Source of the DNA: an uncultured Lachnospiraceae bacterium
GTDB taxonomy: Bacteria; Bacillota; Clostridia; Lachnospirales; Lachnospiraceae
Assembly: GCA_947626745.1 (NCBI GenBank)
Contig: CANQTF010000003.1
Location: forward strand, 124,001 to 188,000
Direction of reading: 5' to 3'
Length of the DNA: 64,000 bases
Each line of letters begins with the position of its first letter. Position 1 is the stretch's first letter. Shown one piece after another: positions 1 through 7,233 of this stretch. The translations under genes were made by a program, and so were the position numbers. The notes under the pieces are model-generated. The model did not search any database. It saw only the letters and a list, made by a program, of their open reading frames with translations, and was not told where the DNA came from.

Positions 1-886
1 CCTGATAGAAATAGATCTCTGCATTGTCGTATGCGAGGAGCGCCCCGATCGCCTGTGTCTCGTTGTAGATCACGGCATCCCGCTCCCCGTTTCGGTATGC
101 GTTGTCCCACCAGAGCATGGAGTAGGGCGAGAAGAAGAACTTGAAGGTTGTATCGGGATGCGCTTCGACCTGTGCCGTGAGCAGAGCGATATTGCCCGCC
201 AGTTCCTCGGCGTTCGTATTTTCCGGCTGCATCTGTTTGACGTCCGGGAGACGCGTGTACATGCCGATCGCCAAGTCCTGCCCGAAATATTTCCACTGCG
301 CCCAGTTGTAGGAGTCGCCCTCGTCATAGTTTCCGATCAGGGAGTAGGCGAGCATATAGGGTATCTTTTCCAGCAGTACGCCCTTGTTGAGCCAGTAGGG
401 ATAATCGTTGAAAAAGCTCCTGTCGTACAGGTACATCGGGCAGTTCGTGGCTTCATAGGTCGGCTCCGTGCTCGCCGACAGGGAGGAAGGGTCGATGTTG
501 TAGAACACATATTTCAGTTCGTGCGACTCATAGGCTTTATCCAACAGATAGCAGAGATCCGCGGTGGCGCCGTAGGAGCGGATCGCCTTGATCGCCGTAC
601 AGCCGAACCCTTCGTCGAACCAGTGATTGTTGTAATTCTCGCAGACTGAGGAGCCGACGATCAGCGCATCGTAATCAAAATTGCGCAGCGTGCCGACGCA
701 CTGATACTCTTTGTCGGACAGCACCGCCTTCAGACCCGGAAGAGGCGCGTGATACCGGTAGAAGGGATCGAAAAGTATCACGACGCCGATGACCGCCGCA
801 AGGAGCGCGACAGACCGCACTGCGAACCGGCGCAGGAAGCTTATATTCTGATCTTGTGTGATAGTTTCTTTCTTATTCTTATGCAT
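1..886 (-). CDS. SGNH/GDSL-like partner of MBOAT acyltransferase (3' end beyond window)
   Basis: Partial gene on the minus strand; the first 295 codons are present and the rest lies left of the window. The start ATG at 886 has AGGAG about 11 bases upstream. Residues about 16-34 form one hydrophobic signal-anchor helix followed by an extracytoplasmic domain. The motif DALIVGSSVCENY resembles block I of SGNH hydrolases (G-x-S nucleophile region), and the segment YVFYNIDPSSL follows as in DltD/AlgX-like proteins. It sits 18 bases downstream of the MBOAT gene on the same strand. That pairing is typical of envelope O-acylation systems, where the MBOAT protein passes an acyl group across the membrane and the SGNH protein completes transfer. 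The family call is by motif and context; the acceptor is unknown. Confidence 0.7.
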   Translation of the reverse strand, partial: MHKNKKETITQDQNISFLRRFAVRSVALLAAVIGVVILFDPFYRYHAPLPGLKAVLSDKEYQCVGTLRNFDYDALIVGSSVCENYNNHWFDEGFGCTAIKAIRSYGATADLCYLLDKAYESHELKYVFYNIDPSSLSASTEPTYEATNCPMYLYDRSFFNDYPYWLNKGVLLEKIPYMLAYSLIGNYDEGDSYNWAQWKYFGQDLAIGMYTRLPDVKQMQPENTNAEELAGNIALLTAQVEAHPDTTFKFFFSPYSMLWWDNAYRNGERDAVIYNETQAIGALLAYDNAEIYFYQ

Positions 887-904
887 ACTCTCAGTTGCTC
901 CTGT

Positions 905-2416
905 CTAAAAGTTAAAATACAAAAACGTGCTCACTTGTGACAGCGATACGATACACCACACGAACAGCACACATATCCCCCAGCAGCGCTTCGATGTCAG
1001 CTCGCCGCGCATTGTCCGTTCATATGCGTTCGGGCGGAAGATCAGGAAAAATGCCAGCGCGAACAGCAGCAGCATCAAGATCAGATAAAAGTATTGCATC
1101 AGACCGGGAGCGGCCAGCTCTATGGTCTGCCGCAGCACATAAGCCTCGGCCAGCTCAAGCTGCGCGGCGACGTCGTAGATCTTGCCCGTATCATTTCCCG
1201 CGAAGAGATTCTTAAAAAGCTGCTTTGCGCTGAGCATACTCCCGCTTCTGAAGAAGAAGAGGGACAGATTGAACAGCGTGAATGTGAAGATCCAGCCCAG
1301 CCATGCGGGAATGTGGAAGCGGGCGGGTCTTTTCTCATCATGCCCCTTGACGCCTATGATCCCCAGATTGTCCCAGACCACCAAGAGGCCGTGCATCGCG
1401 CCCCAGGCCACATAAGTCCAGGCCGCGCCGTGCCACAGGCCGCTCAGAAGAAAAATCAGGAACGTATTGATGAGCATGCGCAGCCGGCCCTTCCTGCTGC
1501 CGCCCAGCGGGATATACACATACGTGACGAAGAAGCGGGAGAGCGTGATGTGCCACCTCTGCCAGAATTCTTTGATGCTGCATGCGCGGTAAGGCGCGTT
1601 GAAATTGACGGGCAGCTCGATGTTGAACATTTTGCCGAGTCCTATCGCCATATCCGAGTAGCCGCTGAAATCAAAGTACAGCTCAAACGTATACGACAGT
1701 ATCACCGCGATCGTGGAGACCGTGTCCAGCGAAAAGGTCTGCGCAAAGCCGTAGTTGGCCATGAGCGCGAACGTGTCCGCCAACAGCACTTTTTTGGCAA
1801 GTCCCAATACGAACAGATACACGCCCCGGGAAAAGGACGAGGCGTCGAAGCGCCGCTTGGAGATATCCTCGAACTGCGGGATCATCTCCTTGTAGAGAAC
1901 GATCGGCCCGGCGATAAGCTGCGGGAAGAACGTCACGAACGTAACGTAGTTGATCAGGGAATAATGTCCGCATCTGCCCAGACATCTGTCGATGATGAAC
2001 GACAGCTGCTGAAAGGTAAAAAAGCTGATGCCAAGCGGCAGCAGGATATGTCTCAGGGTAAAATCGGTGTGAAATGCAAGGTTTATGTTTTCCACGAAAA
2101 AGTCATAGTACTTAAAGTAGAACAGGATACCGAGATTCAGGACGATACCTGTAACCAGCCCGGCACGCCGCCACAGCGCCGCATGGCGGTCTTCTGACGC
2201 GATCAGGGTCAGCAGCCAGCTCAACAGATAGTTCAGGGCGATGCTGACCAGTATGACCGCAAGATAACGGACATTGAAATAGGCGTAAAACCACAGCGAC
2301 ATACCCGCCAGAAAGAGGTTGGCCGCCGTATATTTCCGTCTGCCGTTCAGGCCGTACCAGCCGAGCAGCACAAGCGGCAGAAACAAAAAGATAAAGATAT
2401 ACGAGTTAAACAGCAT
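905..2416 (-). CDS. MBOAT family O-acyltransferase (AlgI/DltB-like)
   Basis: Polytopic membrane protein, 503 residues from the start chosen here, within the usual 470-520 of AlgI-like MBOAT proteins. The conserved MBOAT histidine lies in SGLWHGAAWTYVAWG (about residue 329), and the region around KEFWQRWHITLSRF is also family-typical. The start ATG at 2416 gives MLFNSYIFIFLFLP, the standard N-terminus of the family, with GAAGGGAG upstream; a longer start at 2446 has no ribosome binding site. It is expected to carry acyl groups across the membrane for O-acylation of an envelope polysaccharide or teichoic acid, together with the SGNH-like protein just downstream. The family is secure, the substrate is not. 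Confidence 0.92.
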   Translation of the reverse strand: MLFNSYIFIFLFLPLVLLGWYGLNGRRKYTAANLFLAGMSLWFYAYFNVRYLAVILVSIALNYLLSWLLTLIASEDRHAALWRRAGLVTGIVLNLGILFYFKYYDFFVENINLAFHTDFTLRHILLPLGISFFTFQQLSFIIDRCLGRCGHYSLINYVTFVTFFPQLIAGPIVLYKEMIPQFEDISKRRFDASSFSRGVYLFVLGLAKKVLLADTFALMANYGFAQTFSLDTVSTIAVILSYTFELYFDFSGYSDMAIGLGKMFNIELPVNFNAPYRACSIKEFWQRWHITLSRFFVTYVYIPLGGSRKGRLRMLINTFLIFLLSGLWHGAAWTYVAWGAMHGLLVVWDNLGIIGVKGHDEKRPARFHIPAWLGWIFTFTLFNLSLFFFRSGSMLSAKQLFKNLFAGNDTGKIYDVAAQLELAEAYVLRQTIELAAPGLMQYFYLILMLLLFALAFFLIFRPNAYERTMRGELTSKRCWGICVLFVWCIVSLSQVSTFLYFNF

Positions 2417-2482
2417 ACCGTAAAGGAAACTCCCTTCCGCATACATATTTTTCTAAAAAGGACAAAGACTATAACAAATCAT

Positions 2483-2511
2483 ATTATACCAAATAACACC
2501 AAAATTAACAA
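2483..2511 (-). promoter_or_regulatory. sigma-A type promoter for the MBOAT operon
   Basis: On the minus strand the region reads TTGTTA (-35, 2511-2506), a 17-base spacer, and a perfect TATAAT (-10, 2488-2483). It lies about 65 bases upstream of the chosen MBOAT start, in the gap between divergent genes. Confidence 0.65.
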
Positions 2512-2547
2512 TTACGGTAAAAGGCGGAAACGGAGGACGATACGGGA

Positions 2548-3189
2548 ATGGGAACGGACAGAAAAAGACGTATGCGAAAAATGGCGGCGGCCGCTTGGAT
2601 CGGCGGACAGCTCCTGTTGTCCGGCTGCGGCGATACGCTGCCGGAAGACGAGTTGGTCGATAACGGACAGGCGTTCGAGATGCAGAAGGTCACGGAAGAC
2701 CTGCAGGCGAGCAATTTTCTTCTGCAGGGCGATCGGGAATTTACCACGCTGGCGGAACTGAAAGACAGCGTCAAAGAGCTGCTGGGGGATCAATACTGGC
2801 CTGATGTCCGTCTGTCAAAGGAGGAGCTGGAACAGAAGACGGGCATCACGGAGGATATGTATGTCGATTTCTTGGCGGAGCGGCAGGGAATGGATACCCA
2901 TATCGACACGATGATCATCATTCACGCCAAGGAGGCGCATGTGGGAGACATAGAAGCGGCGCTGGAGCGGTATCGCGACGATATCATCGAGCAGAACCGG
3001 AAGTATCCGCAGAATCTGTGTAAGGCAGAGGCTTCCCGCATGGAGACGATCGACGACTATGTCTGTTTCGTGCAGTTGGGCGCGGATACGACGATCGTTG
3101 CCGACAAGGGGGAGGAGGAGATCATCGCGTACTGTCAGGAGGAGAACGAGCGCGCTTTGTATGTGCTGGAAAAAGGGATTTTGGAGTAA
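2548..3189 (+). CDS. DUF4358-like lipoprotein
   Basis: 213 residues. The N-terminus has basic residues, a short hydrophobic stretch and the lipobox LLLSGCG, so it is probably a lipoprotein anchored outside the membrane (Cys at about residue 27). The body resembles DUF4358 proteins: a central DTMIIIHAKEAHVGDIEAAL segment followed by a helix with ERYRDDIIEQNRKYP and a later DDYVCFVQLG strand. Such proteins are often found beside MBOAT and SGNH genes in Lachnospiraceae, and here it is divergent from that pair. GGAGG lies 10-11 bases upstream of the start; an internal ATG at codon 9 is an alternative. Molecular function is unknown. Confidence 0.7.
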   Translation: MGTDRKRRMRKMAAAAWIGGQLLLSGCGDTLPEDELVDNGQAFEMQKVTEDLQASNFLLQGDREFTTLAELKDSVKELLGDQYWPDVRLSKEELEQKTGITEDMYVDFLAERQGMDTHIDTMIIIHAKEAHVGDIEAALERYRDDIIEQNRKYPQNLCKAEASRMETIDDYVCFVQLGADTTIVADKGEEEIIAYCQEENERALYVLEKGILE

Positions 3190-3199
3190 GCGGCGCTTT

Positions 3200-3547
3200 T
3201 TATTTTGATTGAACTATATTTTTGAGATAAAATTCAGCGATCTTTAATGCGGAGAAAACGTCTTCATTTGAAAAATTTTTACACAGTTCCTGAAACAGTA
3301 AATAATTTTTGGTTTCCAGAGGTTCTTCCCGACCAAACAGTAAATAATCTAAACTCACATGAAAAGAATCTACGATTTGGGCAAGGACATCTATACTTGC
3401 CATTCTTTTTCCCGTTTCCAATAATGCAAGATATGATGTTGATATATTGATTTGTGTGGCAAATTTTTCTTGCGTATAATCAAGAGAAGATCGCAATTCT
3501 CGGATTCTCTGTCCCATGCTTTGTAAATCAACAAGTCCTTTTTCCAT
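3200..3547 (-). CDS. XRE family helix-turn-helix repressor
   Basis: 115 residues from the ATG at 3547, which has GGGGA seven bases upstream; an in-frame ATG at 3583 lacks one. The HTH_3 domain covers about residues 8-66 (GQRIRELRSSLDYTQEKFA, then ISTSYLALLETGKRMASID, then FHVSLDYLLFG). The C-terminal 45 residues form a short helical tail. It is divergent from the secreted protein gene at 3715, and the shared intergenic region holds two near-identical dyad-containing repeats that are probable operators. The gene is AT-rich, like the island it heads. It is likely the local repressor and probably autoregulated (inference). Confidence 0.9.
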   Translation of the reverse strand: MEKGLVDLQSMGQRIRELRSSLDYTQEKFATQINISTSYLALLETGKRMASIDVLAQIVDSFHVSLDYLLFGREEPLETKNYLLFQELCKNFSNEDVFSALKIAEFYLKNIVQSK

Positions 3548-3599
3548 AGTTTGTTCCCCATTTATTATATTTACACTAATCATAGCAATAATCTAACAC

Positions 3600-3696
3600 G
3601 AGAATTATTTCTATAAGAAAATACTAGATTGACTAACAGAAATGTTTGTGCTATATTATTGCACGGAGCAAGGAGAATTATTTCTCACAGAAAATA
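3600..3696. promoter_or_regulatory. promoter flanked by two copies of a 24-base operator-like repeat
   Basis: Two direct repeats at 3600-3623 and 3673-3696 match at 21 of 24 positions: GAGAATTATTTCT, three variable bases, then AGAAAATA. Each carries an internal near-dyad (ATTTCT-N3-AGAAA). Between them is a good sigma-A promoter: TTGACT at 3629-3634, 17-base spacer, TATATT at 3652-3657. One copy therefore sits just upstream of -35. The other sits in the leader, immediately before the AGGAGG ribosome binding site of the gene at 3715. The XRE gene reads away to the left, so the same sites could control both genes. Confidence 0.65.
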
Positions 3697-3714
3697 AATA
3701 AGGAGGAAATGGAA

Positions 3715-4416
3715 ATGAAAAAGCAAAGAATGAAAAAATGGGCATCATTGGTATTGGCACTTACCATGATAGTCGGCTCCACATTATGCGTGGAAGCAGC
3801 CGGCAGCGGCTACAATGAACCGACAAAAAAGGAAGAGGCGCAGCAGTCCGGCGAAACATCGACAAATGAAGCAACCGGCGCAACAACTGCTGCCGCACCC
3901 AGCCAGACAGTTCAAAATGTTGTAAAAAAAGGCGATGGCACAGTTCTTAAATCGACCGTATCCGGCAGTTATACATCGAAAAAATTTGCGGGGACGGCGG
4001 TAACGTCTGTAAAAGCAAATGTAAATGCGGCTTTGGGAGTAAAGAGCGGCGAAAAGGCGATGATCAGTATCGGGGACAGTGCTTGCGGTGCAAAAGCGAT
4101 GAAGACCGTAACGGAAGTATCTTCGAGCATGGGAGCAAAGGTAGCGGGGATCTTGGATATCTATGGTTCTAAGATAACAGCTTCGGGTAAAAGAGAGAAT
4201 ATTGCACACCCGGCAAGCGAGGTTTCTTATACGGTGGGTGTTCCGACATCTATGAAGGCGCCTGCCGGATATCAGATAGCTGTTTTGCGCGTATATGGCG
4301 ATAATGGCGTCGGCAAGGCAGATCTGTTGAAGGATATGGATAACGATCCGAATACAGTGACGTTCTCGTCTGACAAGTTTGGTGTATTTGCATTTGTTTA
4401 TATTAAAAACGTGTAA
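3715..4416 (+). CDS. secreted protein of unknown function
   Basis: 233 residues from the ATG at 3715, chosen because AGGAGG lies eight bases upstream; longer in-frame starts lack a site. Residues 1-29 form a classic Sec signal peptide (KK, KK, hydrophobic core, then VEAAG). A low-complexity Thr/Ser/Ala/Glu linker runs to about residue 65. It is followed by a roughly 150-residue domain containing TVSGSYTSKKFAGTAV, ISIGDSACGAKAMKT and a C-terminal FGVFAFVYIKNV beta strand. I do not recognise the domain. No LPXTG, lipobox or transmembrane tail is present, so it should be released or held by partners. It is controlled by the dyad-flanked promoter next to the XRE gene. Confidence 0.75.
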   Translation: MKKQRMKKWASLVLALTMIVGSTLCVEAAGSGYNEPTKKEEAQQSGETSTNEATGATTAAAPSQTVQNVVKKGDGTVLKSTVSGSYTSKKFAGTAVTSVKANVNAALGVKSGEKAMISIGDSACGAKAMKTVTEVSSSMGAKVAGILDIYGSKITASGKRENIAHPASEVSYTVGVPTSMKAPAGYQIAVLRVYGDNGVGKADLLKDMDNDPNTVTFSSDKFGVFAFVYIKNV

Positions 4417-4438
4417 TTTGCAAACGATTTTTGTTGAA

Positions 4439-4472
4439 TTACGGGGAGCATGCCGTAAAATGCTCTCCGTAA
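4439..4472 (+). terminator. hairpin terminator after the secreted protein gene
   Basis: A 13-base stem (left arm 4439-4451, right arm 4460-4472, one G-T wobble) encloses an eight-base loop and is followed by TTTCTGTT. It lies 22 bases past the stop codon and separates the secreted gene from the SH3-like gene. Confidence 0.65.
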
Positions 4473-4504
4473 TTTCTGTTGTAAGGTAAAAGAAAGCATA
4501 TATC

Positions 4505-5122
4505 ATGAAAAAATTTTTAATAATCAATGGTTATTTAGCGGCCGCTCTTCTGTTCGTAAAAGCAAAGGATATCGTTTATGCAGCAGAACAGGCACAGGTT
4601 ATCTATGATTTTATGGAAATGTCCGAAGATGTTCCCGTATATGAAGAGCCTAATTCTGAAAGCAAGACAGATGTGATTATACCGGAAGGGGAAAATGTCC
4701 TTATTCTTTCGCAGACTGCGGAAGGCTGGTATCAGATTCTATATCATGGAGAAATAGCATATATCAACGGCAATCATGAAAACATGACAGAGATGCAGAT
4801 ATCGGAGGATGTCGTTGAAGAAATGGAAGAAACAAGGGCAGCGCAGGAATTGGCCCAAGAGGAAACGCAGGAGATCATGTCAGAAGAGGCGGATGAGGCG
4901 GCGGAAGATGTTGTATCGACAGGGTATGCACATGATTCGGCCATAAGCGAGCAGAATCAAAAAAATATAACCATAACCAAAATATTATTATCCGTAGTAG
5001 TTGCTATAGTAGCGTTAAGCGGCGCAGGTTATTGGTACATGAACAGAAAAGAAAAATTAGAGCAGATCAAAAAAAGGGAGCAGACAGATCTATATATTCA
5101 AGATTTAGATCAAGAAAAATAA
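4505..5122 (+). CDS. SH3b-like domain protein with C-terminal membrane anchor
   Basis: 205 residues. A cleavable-looking signal sequence ends near residue 27 (VYAAEQ). Residues about 35-95 have the pattern of a bacterial SH3 domain (VPVYEEPNSESKTD, then VLILSQTAEGWYQILYHGE, then AYINGN). A Glu-rich segment follows (about 100-140), then one transmembrane helix (about 158-178) and a basic cytosolic tail. So the SH3-like domain faces out, tethered to the membrane. The ribosome binding site is weak. SH3b domains usually bind peptidoglycan or peptides. The ligand is unknown, and the neighbouring secreted protein is a candidate partner by position only. Confidence 0.75.
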   Translation: MKKFLIINGYLAAALLFVKAKDIVYAAEQAQVIYDFMEMSEDVPVYEEPNSESKTDVIIPEGENVLILSQTAEGWYQILYHGEIAYINGNHENMTEMQISEDVVEEMEETRAAQELAQEETQEIMSEEADEAAEDVVSTGYAHDSAISEQNQKNITITKILLSVVVAIVALSGAGYWYMNRKEKLEQIKKREQTDLYIQDLDQEK

Positions 5123-5151
5123 ATACTAACAAATAGATATGGTTTTATGAT

Positions 5152-7233
5152 ATGAGCATGGCAAATAAAATAATCAACAAAAGAAATATGATAATATGCT
5201 GTTTCGGTGGAATTACTGTCTTTAAGATGATTTGTATGTGCTGTTTTTCTTCGGATTATCAGGATGTGTTATTTTTTCCGTTTGTAAGCCAATTTTTAAC
5301 GGGTCAAAATAACCCGTACGAATATTATCATGCAAACCATATGATAGAGGCTTTTGCATACCCGCCATTTATGCTTTATATTGAATCCGTACCCGTCGGG
5401 TTGATACGTTTGTTTTCTATTCAAAATAGTTATTTATTCCACTTTGTGCTCAAATTACCGATTTTCTTATTTGATAATTTGTGTGCCTATATTTTATATA
5501 GACTTTTTCCGCACAAAATAAAATATATTTTACTGTTTTACTGTGCTTCGCCTATTATAATTTATTCTGCGTATATGCATGGACAGCTGGATATCATACC
5601 GACCGCGATCTTATTGGCAGCCATTTATTTTTTGACGCAGAAAAGTGCGCGTGCGGAAATAGTTTCTTTACTGTTGTCAGTGACAGCAGTTTTGACTAAA
5701 CAGCATACGATAGCTGTAATTCCGTTATTATTTATGTTTTATCAAAAGCGGAAAGGGCATTTGAGGTGCATCTGCGCGCTTATGATATTTACTGTCATAG
5801 TTATCATGTGCATCGCGCCTTTTTGGTCAAACGGATTTGTTCAAGAGGTACTGCTTAATAAGGAACAGAGCCGGCTTATGAATGTATACATAGACTATGA
5901 CACCTTAAAGTTTATCATTCCGATCTTTATGGTCTTATGGTTATATCTAAGAGTATTTTATTTAGACAGAATCAATCAGGAGCTCCTGTTGAATTATTGT
6001 GGTATCCTTTTCGCGGTTTTCTTGGCGTTTGTTGCACCTATGCCGGGTTGGTATGCATGGATAGTGCCGTTTATCACCATATTTTTTATGTATGCAGGAC
6101 AAAACAGATATAAACATTTTGTGCTGTATTTCCTTTTAAATGCAAGTTATCTTTTATATTTTTTCTTTTTTCATAATCAAGGATTAACAGATCTCTATTT
6201 TTGCGGGATCTCCTTAGCATATCTGAAAATAAATAACACAACGCTGCGGAATCAGATTTTTACCGTTATGACCGGTATTTTACTCTATGTTATCTTTCAA
6301 ATGTATCATTTTGGCATAGCCAGCAATTCCTTGTACAAACGGGGAAATATTCCGTTGGCGCTCGGCATAGCCGGAGATAGCGGAAGCGGAAAAAGTTATA
6401 TGCTGCATACTTTAGAAATGGTTTTCGGTAAAAAAAATATTTTGGAAATAGAGGGAGACGGAGATCATAAATGGGAACGCGGCGAACAAATGTGGAAATA
6501 CCATACGCATTTAGATCCGAAGGCAAACTATTTATATCGACAAGCCAATGATATACGGATGCTCAAACAGGGTAAATCCGTATATCGGGTGGAATATGAC
6601 CATACGACCGGAAATTTTTCTACTCCGCATAAAATAAAACCACGCAAAATCATTGTTGTATGCGGCTTGCATTCCTTATATCTGCCGCAAATGCGGAAGT
6701 GCCTCGATATCAAAATCTACATGGATACTGAGGAATCTTTAAGGAGATTGTGGAAAATAAAGCGGGATACCGCCAAAAGGGGATATTCAAATGAAACGAT
6801 CATAAATCAGATCGAAAGCCGCCGCGTAGATAGTCAAAAATATATCATGCCGCAAAAAGAGTATGCAGATATGGTTATCCACTTTTTTGATGACCGTTTG
6901 ATCGGACAAGAATTATCGCCGGATTATATGCCTGAAATCAGTATGAAATTATCAGTCAGTTCGGAAATAGATCTGGAATCCATTATTACGGATCTAAGAA
7001 ATGCCGGCATTCAGATCACGCAAGATTATGAAGAAAATATAAATCGTCAGACGGTATTGGTAGACGGCAGAGCCTGTCGGCTTGACGCAAAGTGTATCGG
7101 AGAAATTGCTGCGAAAAATATACCACAGATAGATGAGTTGACTATGCAGAAATTTGACACAGAAGATTTGAATGGCATTATTGCGCTTTTTATTTTGGCG
7201 TTAATGAGCAGCCGACTTAGGGAGGAAATATAA
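5152..7233 (+). CDS. GT-C-like membrane protein fused to uridine kinase/PRK-like domain (AT-rich copy)
   Basis: 693 residues in three parts. Residues 1 to about 390 are polytopic, with GT87/DUF2029-like signatures: SSDYQD in the first loop, a following NPYEYY, FAYPPFMLYIE, and YMHGQLDIIPTA. About 400-585 is a P-loop kinase of the uridine kinase/phosphoribulokinase type: Walker A GIAGDSGSGKS at 405-415, IEGDGDHKWERG from about 433 (candidate catalytic Asp), HLDPKANYLYRQ, EYDHTTGNF, CGLHSLYLPQM from 504, and a later RD-x4-RG motif. About 590-693 is a third, unrecognised domain. The gene next downstream follows directly after its stop. A closely similar protein is encoded at 14255-16381. Substrates of either catalytic part are unknown. 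Confidence 0.8.
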   Translation: MSMANKIINKRNMIICCFGGITVFKMICMCCFSSDYQDVLFFPFVSQFLTGQNNPYEYYHANHMIEAFAYPPFMLYIESVPVGLIRLFSIQNSYLFHFVLKLPIFLFDNLCAYILYRLFPHKIKYILLFYCASPIIIYSAYMHGQLDIIPTAILLAAIYFLTQKSARAEIVSLLLSVTAVLTKQHTIAVIPLLFMFYQKRKGHLRCICALMIFTVIVIMCIAPFWSNGFVQEVLLNKEQSRLMNVYIDYDTLKFIIPIFMVLWLYLRVFYLDRINQELLLNYCGILFAVFLAFVAPMPGWYAWIVPFITIFFMYAGQNRYKHFVLYFLLNASYLLYFFFFHNQGLTDLYFCGISLAYLKINNTTLRNQIFTVMTGILLYVIFQMYHFGIASNSLYKRGNIPLALGIAGDSGSGKSYMLHTLEMVFGKKNILEIEGDGDHKWERGEQMWKYHTHLDPKANYLYRQANDIRMLKQGKSVYRVEYDHTTGNFSTPHKIKPRKIIVVCGLHSLYLPQMRKCLDIKIYMDTEESLRRLWKIKRDTAKRGYSNETIINQIESRRVDSQKYIMPQKEYADMVIHFFDDRLIGQELSPDYMPEISMKLSVSSEIDLESIITDLRNAGIQITQDYEENINRQTVLVDGRACRLDAKCIGEIAAKNIPQIDELTMQKFDTEDLNGIIALFILALMSSRLREEI

